DNA of 24,842 nucleotides from a virus. Where the stretch lies: positions 1 to 24,842 of the IMG/VR virus record IMGVR_UViG_3300032085_000079; one strand, given 5' to 3'. The notes under the pieces are model-generated. The model was not told where the DNA came from. It searched no databases and worked only from the letters and a program-made list of their open reading frames with translations. Positions 21,203 through 24,842 of the stretch are shown piece by piece; position 1 is the stretch's first letter, and every line of letters starts with the position of its first letter. A program made the translations under genes and the position numbers.

Positions 21203-22192
21203 TTATATTATTAGTTCGCCTTTACTGTCATACCAATCAGGATTGACATAAGACCATTGATGACGACAATTATAACCACCACGAACAACTAAAGGGTCAC
21301 CAGATTTTTTACCTGACCAACTTCTACTTGCCCACAGCTTTCTGACTTCATCAACTGTGAAAAGTCCACTTTTCCTCTTGTTATATATACCACTAATCAT
21401 ATTTCTGCAAATCTCTCTAGTGGTTGGTATTACATCTCCATAATATTTAACAAAAGTTAAACCAGCATCTTGTGACTTATTAAAATTTAAAGTTGCATCA
21501 AAATCTCTTAATGAGTCGTTTAATATCTGACCAGCATATCTTTTCATATTCTCTCCAGCCCTGTCTCTTGCAAATTTAGATTGTAATGTTTGTATTGATT
21601 TATCAACTTGTGCTTGTTTAGACTTATCAAATTTATTATCATTTATAAAATTAACTAATCGTGTAATTTCTGGGTCATCTGAACTAGCATATATGCCATT
21701 TATTGTTTGTCTTAATTCTTTTTCTAATACTGAAAACTCACTACCAACTAATGTATTTTGATAAACCTTTTCTGATAGTCTTCTGGTAAATGTGTTTGAT
21801 ACATCTTTAAACTGTGTGAAATATTGTTGTTTAAGATTCTGTACTAAAGCTAGATCGCCTTTTGTTAGTTCTTGAAACTCTACTGGTATATTACCTATTC
21901 TTTTAAATGCTTTCTCGATTCTTTTAGCTTGTTTATTAAAACCCTCTCTTACAACATCATCTGACCATTTAAGATATTCTCTTTCTAAAATAAATTTTAT
22001 TCTTGGTCTTATCGCAATAGCTGATTGTAGTTCTATTAATTTACCATCTGTTAAAGGTAATCGACTTGCAAGAGATACTACTTCTCTTTCTATTCTATCT
22101 AATGTTGCTACTAATGATTTGTAATACTCGGCTTCAGCAAGTTCTATTTGCTTGATTCTATAAAATGTTGCATCTTTTACTATATCTGCCAT
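21203..22192 (-). CDS. MuF/SPP1 gp7-like head morphogenesis protein
   Basis: 329 aa. Helical N-terminal two thirds, then a C-terminal MuF-type end: TREICRNMISGIYNKRKSG, VDEVRKLWASRSW, and GGYNCRHQWSYVNPDWYD (about residues 305-322; Cys and His of the CRH motif). Proteins of this class sit in or near the portal and take part in head assembly or DNA ejection, and lie right after the portal gene, as here, although a plus-strand gene separates them. It starts 174 nt upstream-facing from that plus-strand gene. No toxin domain is fused. Confidence 0.82.
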   Translation of the reverse strand: MADIVKDATFYRIKQIELAEAEYYKSLVATLDRIEREVVSLASRLPLTDGKLIELQSAIAIRPRIKFILEREYLKWSDDVVREGFNKQAKRIEKAFKRIGNIPVEFQELTKGDLALVQNLKQQYFTQFKDVSNTFTRRLSEKVYQNTLVGSEFSVLEKELRQTINGIYASSDDPEITRLVNFINDNKFDKSKQAQVDKSIQTLQSKFARDRAGENMKRYAGQILNDSLRDFDATLNFNKSQDAGLTFVKYYGDVIPTTREICRNMISGIYNKRKSGLFTVDEVRKLWASRSWSGKKSGDPLVVRGGYNCRHQWSYVNPDWYDSKGELII

Positions 22193-22230
22193 TTATTTGC
22201 TCTTATCAAAAATTTGTTAAAAACGCAAAA

Positions 22231-22262
22231 AGTGTTTTAGTGTCGCATCAATAGTGAAACAC
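22231..22262. promoter_or_regulatory. Candidate operator with AGTG repeats and inverted repeat
   Basis: The gap between the diverging MuF-like gene and the plus-strand gene holds three AGTG copies (beginning 22231, 22239 and 22253) and GTGTTT (22232-22237) pairing with AAACAC (22257-22262). Such clustered short repeats between divergent genes could bind a regulator of one or both. No binding protein is known and chance is possible in 130 bp of AT-rich DNA. Confidence 0.3.
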
Positions 22263-22328
22263 CCTAAACAATCAATCGTCTATTAGTTAGTAAAATGGTT
22301 ATAACCTAAAAAAATAGAAAAGTGAATA

Positions 22329-22337
22329 TGATATACT
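22329..22337 (+). promoter_or_regulatory. Extended -10 promoter for plus-strand gene
   Basis: TGATATACT is a TG-N-TATACT extended -10 element, matching five of six bases of TATAAT plus the upstream TG. No good -35 is seen 17 bp upstream, as is usual for extended -10 promoters. Transcription would start near 22344, giving a short leader with AAGGAGAG just before ATG 22366. Confidence 0.6.
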
Positions 22338-22365
22338 GTGTAAATAAATAACAAAAGGAGAGAAA

Positions 22366-22701
22366 ATGATAAATAAAAAAAACATGATAACATTAGGAGA
22401 TGTAATTCTAGTTGGTTATGGTGATGGAGATTTTCCAAAACTGCGAGTTGCTAGAGTTATTAAAATTCTACCTTATCCAAGTGGTTATGTTGATAAATTT
22501 AGAATTAGATTTATTAAAAGTGGAGTAACCGAGTATGGTAGTGAAAGAGGTGTTATCAGATATGAGAGGAACATTATTAAAAATTTTGGCTCTCAAAATT
22601 GTAAATTCACTTTAGAAAAGTTAGTGAAACAATTTAAGAAAGAGTATCGACAAGAAGAAAAACTTTCTAAAAAAAGAATAGCCGAAGCTAGAGCAAGTTA
22701 A
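22366..22701 (+). CDS. Moron-like gene of unknown function inside head operon
   Basis: 111 aa, basic. The N-terminal 60 residues are beta-rich (MITLGDVILVGYGDGDF, KLRVARVIKILPY, DKFRIRFIKSGVTEYG), compatible with a small SH3- or KOW-like barrel, followed by a Lys/Arg/Glu-rich helix (KLVKQFKKEYRQEEKLSKKR). No family is recognised. It is the only plus-strand gene between two head genes. It has its own extended -10 promoter, a strong AAAGGAGAG ribosome binding site, and an intrinsic terminator 11 bp after the stop. This is how morons are built: expression independent of the late operon, possibly in the lysogen or early in infection. A nucleic-acid-binding or translation-related role is conceivable from fold pattern and charge only. 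Confidence 0.8.
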   Translation: MINKKNMITLGDVILVGYGDGDFPKLRVARVIKILPYPSGYVDKFRIRFIKSGVTEYGSERGVIRYERNIIKNFGSQNCKFTLEKLVKQFKKEYRQEEKLSKKRIAEARAS

Positions 22702-22711
22702 ATAAAAGTTT

Positions 22712-22739
22712 AAGGCGATCAGAAATGGTCGCCTTTTTT
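22712..22739 (+). terminator. Intrinsic terminator of the moron-like gene
   Basis: AAGGCGATC (22712-22720) pairs with GGTCGCCTT (22727-22735) as a 9-bp stem with one T-G wobble and a 6-nt loop, continuing into TTTT. A classic intrinsic terminator for the plus strand. It overlaps the stop codon of the minus-strand portal gene; on that strand the hairpin lacks a good U tract, so late transcription could continue through. Confidence 0.85.
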
Positions 22740-24150
22740 ATATCTGCTCTTGCTCTACTTCTTGATCTTCTTGTGCTGGTTCGTCTTGTGTAAATTGACC
22801 AACTTCTGTTGCTTGGTCTATCTCCTCAAAGATTTCATTTAATTTATTATCATCATCAATAACTGCTCTAGCAATTTCTTTATCTACTTCTTTACTAAAT
22901 GTTGATGAGCCAATGTTTAATGATTTAGCTTGTTGGAAATAAACTAGATCAGCAGCATAATCTCTAATGTTAAATGAGTCAGGATAATTTATCTCGCCAT
23001 CAAATGTAACATTTTGAAATATTGCGTATAGTTTAAATAATTGTTCTTCTGCTATTTGTAAGTTATCAGCTTTTTCTGATAGTCTAGCATTTAATAATTC
23101 AAATTCTGTTTGTAGTGCTACACCAGATGTTATGCCTGTTTTTTGAGTTCTAACAGCCCCAGTATGAGCAATCCTATTTATTGAATCTACTTTGTTATTT
23201 ATAGACTCCATAATAGCTTGTAAGTTTTGACCCGATGGTTGAAGTAAATATGGTTTTAAGTTTGGCTCTAATTCATCAGGCATTTCTATAACTGCACCAG
23301 CACCAGCACTTGCATTTACACTTGGAGTTTTAACAAGTGATGGGTGGTTTGTTAATCTAATTAGTTGTTCCATTTCAGAGTATTCGTTGTAGATAGATTT
23401 TTGTAAGTCTGCAATATCTGTTAAATCTGATTGACCAATTCCTCGTTTGTGCGATTTAGAATTGTATAAAATAACTGCTGGTATTTTGCCAATCATATTT
23501 GGTACAGTATCTATCAGAGATGGTTCTGCTTTATCTGGCATATACACAGTATCTATTCTATCAGGATACCAAACTCTCATATATGTTCCACCATCTTTAT
23601 CAACTTCTTCTCTTACCTTTAAGTAATCAAGTTCATATTTACCATTTAGTTTTCTATCAAAATTCCAATCTAAAACATTTTCAGGAGTTACGATTGATAA
23701 GTATGGTCTGATGTTCTGTTCTAATTCTTGTGCTTGTGTTTCTGTATTTACATTTGGTTTATCTAAAATCATAAAACAATGACCATAGATTGATGCGTAG
23801 TTTTGTGCTTGTTTAATTACAGAGTTTAAATTGTTACCCTCTAGGTCTGCGTCTTTTAAGAATGATTCTAAACTAGCTTCATCTTGCATCGAAGCAAAAT
23901 CTCTACTCGGTCTAACTCTAAATAAAAAAGATGAATAAATTTGTATAATATTTTTACAATGATTATCGCATGGAGTATTTGCAAGTCTTTGATTGAACTC
24001 GTTATCTAATTCTAAATTATATCTGTTAAGATATTGACCAATCATATAATCATAACCACCATTATACGATCTAATATAATACTCCCAATTACTAATTGTT
24101 TCTTGATAATCTTTGTGGGTTTCGATTGCTTGATCTCGTGTGTATGCCAT
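22738..24150 (-). CDS. Portal protein
   Basis: 470 aa, the normal size for a siphovirus portal. It starts AYTRDQAIETHKDYQETISNWE; CDNHCKNIIQIYSSFLFRVRP is the characteristic early helix. Then come the wing and stem region (TPENVLDWNF, RVWYPDRIDTVY, GKIPAVILYNSKSHKRGIGQ, SDLTDIADLQKSIYNEYSEME), TGITSGVALQTEFELLNARL and an acidic Gln/Glu-rich C-terminus. A dodecameric ring at the capsid vertex, partner of terminase and connector, is expected. It lies 3 nt after terminase, in the standard head order. Confidence 0.9.
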   Translation of the reverse strand: MAYTRDQAIETHKDYQETISNWEYYIRSYNGGYDYMIGQYLNRYNLELDNEFNQRLANTPCDNHCKNIIQIYSSFLFRVRPSRDFASMQDEASLESFLKDADLEGNNLNSVIKQAQNYASIYGHCFMILDKPNVNTETQAQELEQNIRPYLSIVTPENVLDWNFDRKLNGKYELDYLKVREEVDKDGGTYMRVWYPDRIDTVYMPDKAEPSLIDTVPNMIGKIPAVILYNSKSHKRGIGQSDLTDIADLQKSIYNEYSEMEQLIRLTNHPSLVKTPSVNASAGAGAVIEMPDELEPNLKPYLLQPSGQNLQAIMESINNKVDSINRIAHTGAVRTQKTGITSGVALQTEFELLNARLSEKADNLQIAEEQLFKLYAIFQNVTFDGEINYPDSFNIRDYAADLVYFQQAKSLNIGSSTFSKEVDKEIARAVIDDDNKLNEIFEEIDQATEVGQFTQDEPAQEDQEVEQEQI

Positions 24151-24153
24151 AAA

Positions 24154-24842
24154 TTACTTCATTGTCCATCTTGTTGGAGAAGAAAAATTAGCCTGTGTAG
24201 TTAATGGTTTTAAGTAATCAATCATATAACCAAGTGCGTCATTCATATGATCGAATCCATCTTCCTTATCAGGAATATTTGTATTCTCCTTGTATATTTG
24301 TCTTTGTAAACCTTTTATCAATGTTTTGCAAGATTGTGAAACAAAAATATGTCTTTCTCCTTTAGAATCTTTTAACCTACTATTAACTGAATTGACTCTA
24401 TCTCGTATAGCTGGGTGTTTGTGTTTTACCTTAACTTTAAATCCAGCATTCTGAAGTATTGATAAATCTGTTCTACCACCAGCAGATGTCTTTCTTTGCT
24501 TACAAGCTGGGTCAGGATATATTGTTATTGGAATTTTAGTTCCATAACGATCTTTTATCTCTTGGCACATTTCATCAGTATTAGAGCCATAAATAACTAT
24601 TTCATCTACAAAATAAAATTTATCTTTTTCTAATTGACTAACACAAGCACTCATTGGATCAACATTCATATCTAATCCAATATGTAAAGGTTTAGTCCAA
24701 TCTATTTGTCGTTTAACAACATTATCTACTGGGTGGAAATTGTAATAAACTGCACCAGCATAATTTTCAAATGTACCCTCAAACTCTTGTCTAAAAGTTC
24801 TAATATCAATATCTTGTTTAGCTTGTTCTATTTCTTCTGGTG
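24154..24842 (-). CDS. terL: Terminase large subunit, C-terminal part (5' end outside window)
   Basis: The open frame runs to the right edge of the window, giving at least 229 residues of the C-terminal nuclease part. Visible motifs: FRQEFEGTFENYAGAVYYNF, a link common just before the nuclease domain; PLHIGLDMNVDPMSACV, with the first catalytic Asp in GLDMN; DEIVIYGSNTDEMCQEI, with an acidic site; and FDHMNDALGYMIDYL, a D...DALxY motif with the last metal ligand. The ATPase domain lies beyond the window. It packages DNA through the portal encoded next. The Met at 24669 is internal, not the start. Confidence 0.88.
   Translation of the reverse strand, partial: PEEIEQAKQDIDIRTFRQEFEGTFENYAGAVYYNFHPVDNVVKRQIDWTKPLHIGLDMNVDPMSACVSQLEKDKFYFVDEIVIYGSNTDEMCQEIKDRYGTKIPITIYPDPACKQRKTSAGGRTDLSILQNAGFKVKVKHKHPAIRDRVNSVNSRLKDSKGERHIFVSQSCKTLIKGLQRQIYKENTNIPDKEDGFDHMNDALGYMIDYLKPLTTQANFSSPTRWTMK

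Noticed and set aside
22200-22290. Possible minus-strand promoter for the MuF-like gene (TTGATT, 16 bp, TATTGA; or TTGCGT, 17 bp, TAAGAG)
   Set aside because: Both pairs match consensus poorly and the downstream genes can be expressed from the late operon. Not reported as a feature.
1-24842. Search for tRNA genes, integrase, repressor or att site
   Set aside because: No cloverleaf-like sequence, tyrosine/serine recombinase motif, helix-turn-helix repressor or duplicated core was seen, so lysogeny cannot be argued from this window.

Overview
The window is a 24.8 kb piece of an AT-rich, gene-dense tailed-phage (or prophage) genome. It is long-tailed and siphovirus-like. The evidence is one long minus-strand structural operon: terminase large subunit (3' part), portal, MuF-like protein, scaffold, major capsid protein, head-tail connector proteins, tail tube, a frameshifted G/GT tail chaperone pair, tape measure, tail tip with a J-like protein, and fibres. 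No contractile sheath or baseplate gene is visible. The AT-rich codon use, DUF3310, several 2-oxoglutarate/Fe(II) oxygenases, a phage sulfotransferase, a Gly-rich fibre ending in GSGIVIIRYK, and lysine-rich microproteins recall uncultured marine phages, including those of SAR11-type alphaproteobacteria. That habitat and host are inferred; nothing in the sequence proves them.

Layout, right to left along the minus strand. The head module (24842-19607) runs terminase, portal, MuF, scaffold, capsid. It is interrupted at 22366-22701 by one plus-strand gene with its own extended -10 promoter, strong ribosome binding site and intrinsic terminator, which is the structure of a moron. The connector and tail-tube region (19555-17104) contains two genes under 60 codons that are easily missed (32 aa membrane protein, 54 aa protein). 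The tail module (17094-10625) begins with the chaperone G and a -1 frameshift product GT. The signal has all the usual parts: slippery A AAA AAG, an immediate UAA stop, a 5-nt spacer and a hairpin. The fibre module (10606-8123) contains a polyglycine protein.

Between the fibres and the endolysin (8108-4928) is a cassette of one sulfotransferase, three oxygenases with recognisable iron-binding residues, and one oxygenase-like protein without an HxD motif. All are packed with overlaps in the same orientation as the tail genes. This is the most interesting part of the window: it could modify virion or host-surface molecules. Next come an M15 endolysin, a stack of five small basic proteins (29, 22, 60, 57 and 81 aa) joined by stop/start overlaps, an XhlA-like membrane protein, a calcineurin-like phosphoesterase, DUF3310, a very small membrane peptide, a holin-like protein and one unknown gene.

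The left end (1-1656) is on the plus strand and converges on the late operon across a hairpin-rich 116-bp junction. It carries a RecB-family nuclease (5' end outside the window), a protein ending in the SSB-type tip DMDDEIPF, a coiled-coil protein, a 51 aa lipoprotein too short for ordinary gene calling, and an unknown helical protein. It looks like the end of an early, DNA-metabolism transcript. Overlaps (ATGA, TAATG or longer) join most neighbouring genes, so translational coupling is the rule. No tRNA, rRNA, CRISPR array, insertion sequence or integrase was seen. There is no gene-free stretch above 300 bases.
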